A stretch of DNA of 64,000 nt, taken from Brachyhypopomus gauderio (lineage: Eukaryota; Chordata; Actinopteri; Gymnotiformes; Hypopomidae). The position numbers and the translations under genes were made by a program. The stretch is from assembly GCF_052324685.1 (NCBI RefSeq), contig NC_135219.1, positions 20,786,420 through 20,850,419 on the forward strand, read 5' to 3'. Below are positions 1-11,195 of the stretch, in pieces. The notes below the pieces were generated by a model. It was not told where the DNA came from, searched no databases, and worked only from the letters and a program-made list of their open reading frames with translations. Position 1 is the first letter of the stretch. Every line of letters begins with the position of its first letter.

Positions 1-439
1 TTCACTGTCCTAAGCCCTCTTGCCCTGACAGTTGGTGTTGTTGAAGCGGATATATAGACAATGTCTTTCCGTGATACCTGTAATAGTGATCCTATCTCTT
101 AAACCTTTAAACTCTTAAACTCTCTGCTAGAAAGCTTCTTGCCAATCAGAGCCAAGTTTACCATGCAATGGTGGGTGAAATTATATTTGTACCATTTGTC
201 TACATCAGATCACCTTGATTCATATAAAACTGGGTACAGGAGACCTGTGCTGAGAATATTTTACTACCAAGAAACCAAACTTGGGCAGGTTAATAGTCTC
301 CATATTCAGTAATATAGGTCTAGATATTGTATGTCTTTACACCACCCTTAAATGGCAAATATGTCTCATCTCCACCAGACAAACATTCCCCATTGAAGGT
401 CCCAGTTATCATACCCATCCTGTAAGTCCTATTCATTGG
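1..439. other. AT-rich sequence, no gene seen
   Basis: No convincing coding exon, RNA gene or recognised repeat was found here. The right-hand part, from about 250, may be the more decayed 3' part of the adjoining Tc1-like relic, but I cannot show this by reading alone. Confidence 0.4.
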
Positions 440-800
440 AGTGTGGAGCTTTCATGGGTTGGACTTGTTTTTCCAGCACATCCCACAGACGCTTGATTGG
501 ATTGAGAATGTAAAAGAAAACATGACTCACCAGACCAACTTTTTCTATTGCTCAGAAGTCCAGCTTTGTGGCTCACATATGAATTGTAGACACTTTTGGT
601 GGTAGACCCATCTATGTTCTGTCATATATATCACAGAGAGAATGAACCTTATCAGAACATTTGTGCTGTAGTAGCTCTGTGGTTACTGGTTATCTTGGCT
701 TGGTCCACATTTGGTGGTAACTTATACATTCTGGAGATAGTCTGGTCCAGTCATCTAACCACTACAATTTGGCCCTTGTCAAGATCACTCTGATGCTTTA
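440..800 (-). mobile_element. Tc1-like DNA transposon relic (transposase N-terminal half)
   Basis: Read on the minus strand, the segment near 751-795 gives SDLDKGQIVVVR, which resembles the start of the helix-turn-helix region of fish Tc1-like transposases (typically a DFDKGQIVMARRLG-type motif). Further in, the nucleotide sequence around 520-590 (caccagaccaactttttctattgctcagaagtcca) follows the part of the same transposase that carries the WSDESRF region. The frame is broken by many stops and shifts, so this is a dead copy. The N-terminal end stops at about 800, where LTR-family sequence begins. The family call rests on remembered consensus motifs. Confidence 0.65.
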
Positions 801-1122
801 GACTGGCGGCTTCCGAAGGGTGGCTGGTCATTTTGTGACGGGCGGGGTGAGCAACTAAAAAGGAAGCGATCACGCCAAGTCTCAGGGAAAAAGGATGGTT
901 TAATAGAAAGTGTGCAAACCAAAACCCGTGCAATAGATCCAAATTAAGGATATAATGACCAGCGGTCAACTGGTACAAAGACAAGACATATATAGGCAAA
1001 CAAACGACCCTCAGGTGAGACGGATCATGGGCTCCGCCCACCTGAGGGACACACACGACGTCACAAAACAACAACAACAGCCGCTGTGGACGGAGGTGAC
1101 CGGTAGGGGGCCGCCTCACCGT

Positions 1123-1126
<4 letters not shown>
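801..1126 (-). mobile_element. LTR fragment, family B (LTR 834-1126 plus 33 bp of adjoining internal sequence)
   Basis: The block 834-1126 is a diverged copy of the 296-bp LTRs at 25236-25531 and 27029-27324. It begins TGTGACGG and ends CCGTGACA on the plus strand. The 33 bases before it match the bases next to the LTR at 27029, so it is the 5' end of an element read on the minus strand. The rest of that element is absent. It is clearly more diverged than the pair at 25-27 kb and so is older. It is a fossil. Confidence 0.8.

Positions 1127-1158
<32 letters not shown>
1125..1158. repeat. (TA)n microsatellite
   Basis: An uninterrupted TA run directly abuts the end of the LTR fragment. Confidence 0.95.
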
Positions 1159-1160
<2 letters not shown>

Positions 1161-1663
1161 GTCAGTAGCGAACCGTGACCATTAAAAGTAGGCCTGCTCC
1201 CATTCCCCCCTTTCCTATTTTTATTTATATTTTATATATTTATATTTATTATTTATATTTATTTATTTATATTTATTTATTAACTGCAATAAATAAAAAA
1301 TTAAAAACTGAGACGACAGTACACAACGCAATAAACAATAATATATGTACTAGATAACTTCTTAAGCAAAATAAGGTTCCAAACAAAATAAGGCTCTCAG
1401 CTCCGTGTTCCTCGGGAGCGGAATATGTAAACAACGCGCATGAGGGCATCAAAGAAAAGAATCGAAACTAACTAGCGGTGGTATGCTAATGTCAGCTACC
1501 GTCGCCACACCGGGCGGAAATTATCATACAGTTAAGCCCGCCCACTAAGAGGGAAGATATGATTGGTCAATTTTACTGTCATTTGAAACTGGTATTGCGC
1601 TGAATTATAACTGCCAGGCCCTCTGCTAATGAACAGCGGGCATCACAGTGCTGATAGGGGGAG
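1159..1663. other. Unassigned AT-rich spacer
   Basis: The left part (about 1215-1285) is a TTTA/TTATA-rich low-complexity run. The right part is of ordinary composition. No gene was recognised. It ends at the GGGAG target site of the LTR element. Confidence 0.5.
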
Positions 1664-2115
1664 TGTAACGTGGCTTGCGCCACGGAGCGAGGAGACGGAC
1701 ACAATCGCTGAGAAGAGCGAGATTTATTAAAGGGAATACCATACTCATCGTCAGAAAGCCAGGCAGGGTCGATCACAGGAGGGCAGTCCGAAAAACATGC
1801 AAACACGGGCATTACAAAACAGGGGAACACGAGTGACAGGCGAGGAATCAAAAGACAGGGACACAAAACGGTCGGGTAAAATGCTGAACAAGAACTTCGT
1901 CACAACAATCAAACAAAATACCAGACAAAGGACAAGGGAGACTCAGGGGCTTAAATACAAGGAATCTAACGAGGGGCAGGTGATGACAATGACAGGGGTG
2001 TGGTAACAAACGAGAAATCAAAACCAACGAGCAGGGCGGGACAAACAGGCAGGGAACACGGACATGAGGGAACCCAGAGTGACAGCTACGAGAGGGGGCG
2101 TTGCCCTACGTGACA
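1664..2115 (-). repeat. 3' LTR of family A element
   Basis: Starts TGTAACG and ends CGTGACA on the plus strand. Read on the minus strand it has a TATTTAA-like box (around 1948-1962) followed by an AATAAA signal (complement of TTTATT at about 1723), the usual order of promoter then poly(A) signal within an LTR. Confidence 0.88.
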
Positions 2116-2660
2116 GAACCCCCCCTCAATGCGTGCCACTCCGGGGCACGCAAGGGCAGACAGGACAGGGACAGCGGACACAGGACAGACCGGAGGAACA
2201 GACAAAGGGAAAGCAGGGCACGGAGACCGGGGCACAGCAGGGACAGGGGAACCAGAGACGGGCCAGGAGCCGGGCTGGGGCATGGCGATACAGGCAGGGA
2301 CAGGGCAAGGCACGGGAGCAGGACCGGGAACAGACACAGGAGACGGGCCAGGGGACAGGGCAGAGGCATACACGGAGGCAAACACAGCTTGGACAACCGA
2401 GACTGGGACAGGAACAAAGTGGGTGATTACTTGGGGAACAGACACAGGGACAGGGACCTGGAGGAAACGACCAGACACAGACACAGGGACGGGCACGAGG
2501 ACACGAACAGGTACACACACAGGAACTGGGACCAACACAAAACCAGGGACAGAACATGGGAGCAAGGGGAACATGGGCAAAGAGACGGGGGCACATGGCA
2601 GAGCAGGGGGCACAAAGAGTCCAGGCCCAATAGAGGGCAGCACAGTCTCTGGGGACACAG

Positions 2661-3300
2661 GCGCGGCCGGGCGGCGGGCAGCGGGAACAGGCGCGGCCGG
2701 GCGGCGGGCAGCGGGAACAGGCGCGGCCGGGCGGCGGGCAGCGGGAACAGGCAGGGTCCGCTGGCGGGCAGCGGGAACAGGCAGGGTCCGCTGGCGGGCA
2801 GCGGGAACAGGCAGGGTCCGCTGGCGGGCAGCGGGAACAGGCAGGGTCCGCTGGCGGGCAGCGGGAACAGGAGCCGGCGTGGACGACCTCTCCTGGGTCG
2901 CGGGGACAGGAACCGGCGTGGACGACCTCTCCTGGGTCGCGGGGACAGGAACCGGCGTGGACTGCCGACGGGCAGCGGGAACAGGAACCGGCGTGGACTG
3001 CCGACGGGCAGCGGGAACAGGAACCGGCGTGGACTGCCGACGGGCAGCGGGAACAGGAACAGGCCCGGACCTGACGTCCTCGGGGGGCGGAGTCGCCGCA
3101 CTGACGTCCTCGGGGGGCGGAGTCGCCGCACTGACGTCCTCGGGGGGCGTGTCCGCCATACTGACGTCATCGGGGGGCGTGCCCGCCATACTGACGTCAT
3201 CGGGGGGCGTGTCCGCCATACTGACGTCATCGGGGGGCGTGTCCGCCATACTGACGTCATCGGGGGGCGTGTCCGCCACACTGACGTCACCGGGGGTCCG
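2661..3300. repeat. Chain of GC-rich minisatellites inside the family A element
   Basis: Successive blocks: a 30-bp unit three times (2661-2750), a related 30-bp unit four times (2751-2870), a 39-bp unit twice (2871-2948), a 36-bp unit three times (2949-3056), then a 30-bp unit about seven times (3073-3282). The first four blocks share the ending GGGAACAG or GGGGACAG, so they are derived from one another. All periods are multiples of three, so a frame stays open through the whole chain on either strand. On the minus strand the repeats read as proline-rich units such as PVPAARRPAA and DVSMADTPPD. Confidence 0.95.
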
Positions 3301-3892
3301 AGCCGGCCACTCCTGGGTTGAGTGGCTAGCACTCCCCCCCAAAAAATTCTTGGGGGGCCTTCGGGGAGCGGCTTCCGGGAGGACGACGATGTCATGCGCT
3401 GTGGCGGCGGGGCTCTGAACCGGGGGCGTGGTCTTCCTTCCCCGGTCTGGTCTGCGCCTGGAAGAACATACAGACACAACTGCTTCTCGGTGGCTTTCAT
3501 TGTGACTCCACCTCGTCGGAGGTATCGGGAGCTCACAATGGCTTTTGAAAGCCAACCGAGAGCCAAGCCAACGCTCGTCTGCACATTCATTCCGTCTACC
3601 CGAATCTCGCGCTACAGGTTGCTCCTCCCTGTAGCGTGTGTCGAGTCGGGCAGACACGTAGCGCTTATCAGGGAGCTCGTCGCTAAAGCTAGAAACCGAA
3701 AGTGATTTCGCCTTGTTTTTACAGCGACGAGACTCCCCTGTACCCACAGCGCAAGGGGAATTCCTGTCTCTGGTTCGTTCACGCTGTAATACCGGAGAGT
3801 CGAACCGAATTAAACCAGCCAACATCTCATTACAGCGATTGAACTTACCAGAGTCTCGCTCTCTCGCTGTGTCCTTGTATGGTCTGGTATTA

Positions 3893-4344
3893 TGTAACGT
3901 GGCTTGCGCCACGGAGCGAGGAGACGGACACAATCGCTGAGAAGAGCGAGATTTATTAAAGGGAATACCATACTCATCGTCAGAAAGCCAGGCAGGGTCG
4001 ATCACAGGAGGGCAGTCCGAAAAACATGCAAACACGGGCATTACAAAACAGGGGAACACGAGTGACAGGCGAGGAATCAAAAGACAGGGACACAAAACGG
4101 TCGGGTAAAACGCTGAACAAGAACTTCGTCACAACAATCAAACAAAATACCAGACAAAGGACAAGGGAGACTCAGGGGCTTAAATACAAGGAATCTAACG
4201 AGGGGCAGGTGATGACAATGACAGGGGTGTGGTAACAAACGAGAAATCAAAACCAACGAGCAGGGCGGGACAAACAGGCAGGGAACACGGACATGAGGGA
4301 ACCCAGAGTGACAGCTACGAGAGGGGGCGTTGCCCTACGTGACA
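3893..4344 (-). repeat. 5' LTR of family A element
   Basis: Same length as its partner at 1664-2115, with one difference noticed. A long open frame on the minus strand starts inside this LTR and runs into the interior. That is permitted by the absence of stops and is no proof of translation. Confidence 0.88.
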
Positions 4345-4608
4345 GGGAGACACAGGCTCACAGGCTTCCACTTAACCCCTAACCTTCCAACACAGATTGA
4401 ATAGACACGGTTGAATAATTTATTTGCTTATATTTCTGTAATAGATGTTTAGATGTCGATTGTCAAACTGTAAGTAGATAAAAAAAATTGGATAAATTAT
4501 ATATATTTATATTTTAAGAATATTTTAGGCCCTCTGAGAGGGCGTAGAGGGCCCTGACGGTTCCCCACTGATATATAGCCATTTATATAGATATAAATCT
4601 AGCATAGG

Positions 4609-4671
<63 letters not shown>

Positions 4672-5900
4672 TAGATTTAGGGTTAATGGAAAGCTAGCAG
4701 TAAAAGAAAGCACTGTGTGTGTGTTTGTGTGAGAGAGATATATGACAGGAGAACAGACTGCCTGCTACCACCACACGACTACTGCTCTCCTGTTAAACTA
4801 CGTTCATGTCATTTACTTTCAGTAGCCATTTAAATATTTATACTTTGATGTCACTTCACACTCATTGATTAGAATGTTTGACAGTAGGATGTAAAAACAG
4901 ACTATGAAATGGCCTGTTAAATATCATATAGTAGCTGCAGTAATTGCTGCTCTTATAGATATCTTTTATCAGATTTTTGGACACAGAAATCTATTTTTAG
5001 AGTCAGATCCAAAAGGGATAAGCTACAAATAAAAAATGCATATCATATTGCTGGAAGAAATCTAATTAGTCAGTACAGTTGGTGAGTTCCTATTGAAGGA
5101 AACCATAGGGATTGTGACGTAATAAGCCTCAGACAGGATTTTGGGATGCTTTTTCTCTGACACAAAGACACATTTGGAAAATTTTGAAAGTTAAGTGTTT
5201 TGACATTTTTTTAAAATCTCATTTGTGATAAATTTTTGGGCACTGCTGGTGTGTTTGGCAAGGCGGCTGAGGACCGGTTTACGTGTGTAAGCTATTTGTT
5301 TAGTTCTCAGAATGCCATGATGATGCTAACACTGCAGTGCCTCTTGACACACCTCTGCCAACACCTCACCACCACAGGAACACCACACAAGACATGCTCC
5401 TTGCAGAGTGGAATGGATCAGCCTGGGCATTAGCAGGCCCTTCGATTAACTAAACACACTCATGGGGCTCTGAGCGTGAAATTGGCAGCATGTTTCCACT
5501 AAGGGAAGTCCAGTAGATTTGAGCAGGGTAATGTCCTTATAAGCCCAGGTGTCGCACAATTCAACCACACTTATCATCACTGTTCTCTGTCTCTCAAGAG
5601 CCAAGCTCTTTTGGTTTACACGTATGGTGAGTTAGAGATGTCAGGCTCAGCTGGCAATTATGTGGCAACATTCTGACTTTTGATTAAACACCTTAAAATA
5701 GGCCTAAGGCAGAAACACTCGGTATGACAGTTTGCTTTCCTGCCTAACCAATAGGATGCCATGTTTGCAAAGTTGCAAGAATTTGCACAAATTCACACAA
5801 AAGTGTCATTTGGCCATAAGTTTGTTTTAGTTTCATTTCTAGGAAATACATTCAAAGTGCAATTTCTTGTTTCTACAGGCTACTCTAACAAAGAATAGAG
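4345..5900. other. Intergenic, no gene seen
   Basis: AT-rich sequence with the (TA)n hairpin at about 4594-4680. No recognised exon or RNA gene. Confidence 0.5.
4594..4680. repeat. (TA)n tract framed by an inverted repeat
   Basis: A TA run of roughly 29 units (about 4611-4668) has perfect inverted arms at its edges: AAATCTAGCATA on the left and TATGCTAGATTT on the right. The whole can fold as one long hairpin or cruciform. Confidence 0.9.
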
Positions 5901-5902
5901 CA

Positions 5903-5942
5903 CGAGAGAGAGAGAGAGAGAGGGAGAGAGTGAGAGAGAGAG
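5903..5942. repeat. (GA)n microsatellite
   Basis: GAGAGA run with small interruptions (AGGGAG, GTGAG). Confidence 0.9.
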
Positions 5943-7585
5943 ACAGATCACCTTCAGGCCTTGCTACCACAGAAATGCAGACAAATCTATGTTAACACAG
6001 GAACTCCTCTGCAATCTAGGATTTTGCAGCTGTGTTTACAAATCTAAGTGAACACATAATTTTCTGGGCAACTCATAATCACTTCACATCTAAAGCTGAA
6101 TCGTCTTTAGAGAAACCTCCAACGTGCTGACATCTCACAAATATGCACATTTAGTCTTCTTGACAACATGCAACAGATCATTTTCATTCAGATGTTTCAA
6201 AAGCACACAATGCCACGGGCGTAATCCATTAGCATGCGCCCCAAAACAAACAATTTTGCTATGCACATGCTGTAAAATAAACACTCATTATCACTCTGAT
6301 GGCATAGAGATGACACAGACATAGCTCTGGAGATCAACTGACAGGGCAGAGCAGAGCAGTTGTTCCACAGGAACCTGAGCAGATTAGTAGTTCCACAGGG
6401 ATGGTGGTGAAGCAATATGCCTTAGAGGATGGTGCCACTACCTCATAAATGTGACTGTGGGTGAGAATCAGCTCTGCAGACGTCGACCTGGTCTTAGCAC
6501 AAAACGTCACAGCTCATCCGACTTTCGGGTCTTTGCTTTTAAAAGTCTGATTGAGAATGAACAACAGGCTGTGGGCACGTCAGGTGCCGGTTTTATTTTG
6601 CGGCTTCTTGGAGAAAATTGTAATTTTTAAATTATATATTATATACATTTTTTATCGTATGTTATCAAAATGCTTTTACTATTTCATTACTAACAGGTAG
6701 TTACTTCCACATGCGGTTTTGAAAAACATAATAAAATGCAAGTGTTATATTCAGCGCAGTGTATGCAGTTATGCCTACAATTCATTGTTATTTAATGCAC
6801 TAAATATTTTGGCTTGTTGTTTTTGCTTATGTAGAATTTTTATGAAGCTGGAATATAAAGTCTTCTGAAGTAGTTTGAATTATTAATGAATTCTAAACAT
6901 GACTAAAGACTTCACAAATTAACTATAGTAAAGAAATTTCTGCTCTCATGTTTATTGCAGACACATAAATGCAGTCAAATCTGGGCTAAATGAAGTAATT
7001 TAATTAAACATGCATATACAATTAAACATACTTATATAAACAGCTGATCAAGGCAAACATATTTGATTAAACAAACACTGAAAACCTTTTAAATACTTTT
7101 TATAATGATAACTTTTCCCCTTGTTGTCAACGTAAACTGACTTGTTCAGTTGACATAAACATGTTTTTCTGCTTGTTGTTTGAGGTTTGAAAATATCCGG
7201 TTAAGCAACCAGGTTAACAAACAAGTTACTTATTTTTGTAATTTAAAACTGAAATAAATTTTTATACAGTGAATATATTGCACTGATTATAAAATAGTTC
7301 AGATGTTAATGTTTTAAAGCAAACCTATCTTCCCTCCTCTAAAACGTATGACAACCAACATATTTCAGGTGTCTTGTGTGTGTCACTAAGGCTCGGCCAC
7401 AGGTCCAGGATCAGTAGAAGCGCTGGGCTGCAGTCCTGGTCCTGACAGCACTACTCCAGTCTCTCTAATATGTGCTAATTGCATTCCCTCTTCCTTGGCA
7501 AATGGGGCGAATGTGGGAGTTATTTCTGCATCGTGGCCCATCAGCACATTCCTGCCCGGAAAGTAAAAGCTTGCCTTTGGGAGGG

Positions 7586-7624
<39 letters not shown>

Positions 7625-8550
7625 AGCTTGGATTGGTCACCAGGGCTTGTTCATACCGCCTGTGACTTTTTTTTTTTGAGGGGGGGGGGGGGCAGTTAAC
7701 AGTTTAAAATCATAGGCATTTAAACATATATGGAGATGCCTACTGGAATTAGACAGTGTAATGTCTTCCAGATCTTTATTACAGAAAGGTGAACAAAGTT
7801 CTTGAACTGTAACTGTTCTAGGAAATATGTACATGTTTGCTCAAACAAGTTCTATTGCATTTCACCTAGCAGTCAATAGCATCAGTTAATAATTTCACTC
7901 TGGTTCTAAACCCACTATATCAGCTTAATCAACAATGTATATTCATGTTCATTGGACAAGAGATGTACTAACATGGTAGTTCCCAGCATGGCAGAAATAT
8001 CCTTGTATGTTATCCTTGTTACCCATTCCCGAAACATATGACTCAGCTCATTAGCTCATTAATAAGGTCTTCATAAGTTTGAAATGTATGTGTTAGAACA
8101 GAGAAGGCACCAAAATGGGACTTACAGGGGGGGCTTAGATAGGGGCAAAACACTGTTCCAACACCTCTGGCCACATCAAAGGCTACGGACCCTGCCCCCC
8201 CTTTTTAAATTTCTTCTTTCTTGGTCTGAAAAAAAAATTTCACCGTTGGGTAATAAATGGTTCTGTTTTTCACAAATACTTATTAAGTAATAAATATTAT
8301 GTCATCAGTGATGGCATTCAAGGTGTAGGATTTGGCACTGTGGCACAAATAGTGACACACAGCATTTGAATGCAAAGGGAGGCCTCTGTTCTGTGCCATT
8401 ACCAACACAATGTAATGTTTAAAGGTTACTATGCCTTAAGCAGTGTTACACATCATACTTATAAGGCCACTATTTTGCACATAATTTCTTAAAAAAATAA
8501 ACAGCAAAGTCAAATATGTCATCACCTTGCTGCTTTTAGCAGATCCAATT
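5943..8550. other. Intergenic, no gene seen
   Basis: Apart from a (CA)n tract (about 7588-7623) and a poly(G) run (about 7680-7692), I see no gene. Short open frames here lack family features and cross simple repeats. Confidence 0.5.
7588..7623. repeat. (CA)n microsatellite
   Basis: Uninterrupted CA dinucleotide run. Confidence 0.95.
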
Positions 8551-8569
8551 ATTCAAATGTTCCACTCAC

Positions 8570-8756
8570 CATGGTCCCAATACCTATAGGCGGAGCTCTG
8601 CGAGACAGGTATCCGGATTCCTCGTCTCTCTCTCATGTCCTTATTGGTTCCCGATCTGCGGCGTATCCGTAGTTGCCTTGATCTGCGGAGTGGTTTCTTT
8701 ACCCCACAAACATCTGGATCATCTGAAGCTCTGCTTTCAAAATTCTGCATCTGATT
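8570..8756 (-). other. Possible orphan coding exon (unknown protein)
   Basis: On the minus strand, a polypyrimidine run ending TTTCTTCTCAG (acceptor AG at 8758-8757) is followed by 187 bases with an open frame, then CCATG|GTGAGT, a good donor (intron from 8569). The frame begins NQMQNFESRASDD and continues into a strongly basic stretch (KKPLRRSRQLRIRRRSG). The patch is richer in CpG than its AT-rich surroundings. I do not recognise the protein and found no partner exons. It could be an exon of an unnamed transcript, a pseudoexon, or chance. Only the splice signals and open frame are seen; coding is inferred. Confidence 0.3.
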
Positions 8757-10700
8757 CTGAGAAGAAATGAAAGCAGAAACCTCATATTTCCATCTTCCGA
8801 TGGTCTGTTGTCCATTCGTAGTATTATTTCGGATAACTACACCATTTGGTGTTAGCTGAAGTTAGAAATCTTTAAACCACAAATCCCACTGGGAAACCCT
8901 TTATCGGTGTAGCTACAAGTGCAGGAGAGATTTCCAGTAACTGGATTAAAACTTTAATTTATTGCTATAGTAACTAGCTTAATTGCAGATGTGCAACTAC
9001 CATAACAAAAAAAAAACTCCAAGGTGTAATTACCTGAAATCATTAGTTTGTTGCAAATAGTCTTATCTAAAGATGCAAAGAGTAAATGATGAGAAACGTT
9101 TTTTGTTGTTAAGTAATTTTATCATGGACCCATAGAAGGGTAAAAAAAAGGATAAAAAGGCAGTTTTGGACATTAGAAACGAAGATTTATTTGAAATGTG
9201 TTTGTCATCAAACTGTAGTCCTGCTGGAGCCCTGTGATGAGGGTTGTCTACCAGAAAGCTTTAATAATGGGGTAATTCAGTCATATGGTCACTGAAACTA
9301 TGTGCACATGGGTCAGTTCTTCAAAGCCTTCATGCATTGTTATTACATAGCAATTACTAGTAGCCAGCAATTACCAGGCGTTCCTTATTTATTATGCGTG
9401 TGGTGATTGATCATTCTGAACTATTTTGCCTTTCATTGTTTGACTTTTGTCTATTTTAGATGTTTGTAAGATGAGATGCATGCCTGGTAAAAGCAGGAGG
9501 TGCCGTCTGGATCCTTCATCTTACAGTGATGCTGTTCCGTTTCTGGACAAAGCATGGAGGTTAAATGACGCTTTGCTTTTCTGCAACTGTTAACATTTGG
9601 CCTCCGGACAAACCTGTCGGGTAGAACGACTTCTATTACTCTGTGATGCAGCAGAGGGACTGTGCTCAGTCTCGGTGTGTTAAAAGTGGAAACGCTCCAA
9701 GATTTATTTCAAGACAGTGACTAAATTACAGACTATGTGCTAATGTCACATCAGAGAGTCTTGTGTCCCTTCTGCTGTGCTGGCCACACAATTTCCCTTT
9801 CCGCATTCTCTCTTTTTCATCCGATCTGTTGATCCCCACGGCCCCGACTGTGATCATGTGTCCCGTTCAGCTTCCCGTGAAAATGTTTACTGAGCCGGTG
9901 CTGTTCAAGCCGGTGCTGTTCTCCACATTTGGGTGAGCGAGACCAGTCTGGGTGTGGAGGAGAAGCGCTCCTGGCTTAAAGCATCTTAGAGTGTGCTAAA
10001 GTCATAATGTACTCAGATTGAGTAATGCCCCATTACTCTGATAATGAATGTTATTTGGTGTGTTGGTGTGGACAGTACAGGGGTCATTTTTCATTCTGAT
10101 CACTGCAGTGTTGTCTGGAAGAGATGTGTGCTCTACTGATCGTGTTTGGCTCCAGATGTTATGATTCCTTTAATTATCACTGGTGGCTATAACATCCAAA
10201 AAATGCTCCTTAAATCCCTGTATAGAACTAAAGAGCTTATTTTCATAGAACGGTTTTGTATGAATCACAAAGCCGAATCTCTTCATAGACGAGGGGCTTA
10301 GTGGAAAAATGCGATGGCATTCCAGAGGTGTTGCCATGGAAATGTTGGAGCGGATCAGTCGCTTCTGGACAGGTGACATGGCCCGGTCAGCAGTTGAGTC
10401 CATAGAAGTGTGTGTCTCTGAGGGTCTGTCCTGTTCTCACAATGACCATGCAATCCTGGACTTAGTGTCAGAAAGCTGCTGGCCTTTTCAGCCTTGGGTG
10501 AGGGCCATACTGAACACTGGGGTTCAACTGAAGAAGCCAAGTTAGAGCTGACAAGTGTGCGTGCCCCAGTCCTTAGAAGACATTTTCCACCGAATCAAAG
10601 ATAAAGAAGAGGAAGATGAAAAGAGAATGCTTTCAAAGGGTGATTTTTCTTTGATGGAGTGGGGTACCCAGGCCCCTGTGTGTGTGACTGATAAGAGTGA
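8757..10700. other. Intergenic, no gene seen
   Basis: Ordinary single-copy-looking sequence. No recognised exons, RNA genes or elements. Confidence 0.4.
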
Positions 10701-10730
10701 AAAAAATTCCAATACACACACACACACAAG

Positions 10731-10734
<4 letters not shown>

Positions 10735-10788
<54 letters not shown>
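10735..10788. repeat. (CA)n microsatellite
   Basis: Long CA run preceded by a shorter interrupted CA run and TGCGCGC. Confidence 0.95.
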
Positions 10789-10790
<2 letters not shown>

Positions 10791-10904
10791 GACGTGAATC
10801 TGAATTCTTGTGCAAATTTCACTTGATCTCTTGTTCCCAGAACTGAATCTATGCCTCCCAAGGTGAACTTCTGGGGGAGGGAGACGGGTGGAGGGGGGGA
10901 TCAG

Positions 10905-11195
10905 GGTGGAGGGGGGAGCAGGGTAGGGGGAGCAGGGTGGAGGGGGGCAGGTTGAAGGGGCAGCAGGGTGGAGGGGGGCAGGTTGAAGGGGCAGCAGGGT
11001 TGAGGGGGGCAGGTTGAAGGGGCAGCAGGGTGGAGGGGGGCAGGTTGAAGGGGCAGCAGGGTGGAGGGGGGCAGGTTGAAGGGGCAGCAGGGTGGAGGGG
11101 GGCAGGTTGAAGGGGCAGCAGGGTGGAGGGGCAGCAGGGTGGAGGGGGGCAGGTTGAAGGGGCAGCAGGGTGGAGAGGGGCAGGGTGGAGGGGGT
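10905..11195. repeat. G-rich minisatellite, about 31-bp unit
   Basis: About eight imperfect copies of a unit GGTGGAGGGG then GGCAGGTTGA then AGGGGCAGCAG. Some copies are shortened. The plus strand is almost free of C runs and carries many G runs, so G-quadruplexes are possible. The long minus-strand frames (proline, cysteine, leucine-rich) are produced by the repeat. Confidence 0.93.

Larger units (their letters stand above)
1664..4344 (-). mobile_element. LTR retroelement, family A, short and apparently non-autonomous, with intact ends
   Basis: Two direct repeats of 452 bp (1664-2115 and 3893-4344) flank about 1.78 kb. I noticed only one mismatch between them, so insertion looks recent. The 5 bases GGGAG lie both before 1664 (1659-1663) and after 4344 (4345-4349), a clean 5-bp target duplication. 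A purine-rich tract (GAGGGGGG on the minus strand) abuts the repeat at 2115, which sets the sense as minus with the 5' LTR on the right. No protease, reverse transcriptase, integrase or zinc-knuckle motif was recognised, so the element probably depends on a partner. The interior holds proline- and alanine-rich tandem repeats. It is a fossil that looks complete in its terminal parts. Confidence 0.88.

Noticed and set aside
2101-3418. Plus-strand frames of over 400 residues in the GC-rich LTR interior
   Set aside because: They are the reverse-strand shadow of minisatellites with periods divisible by three, and run against the element's sense.
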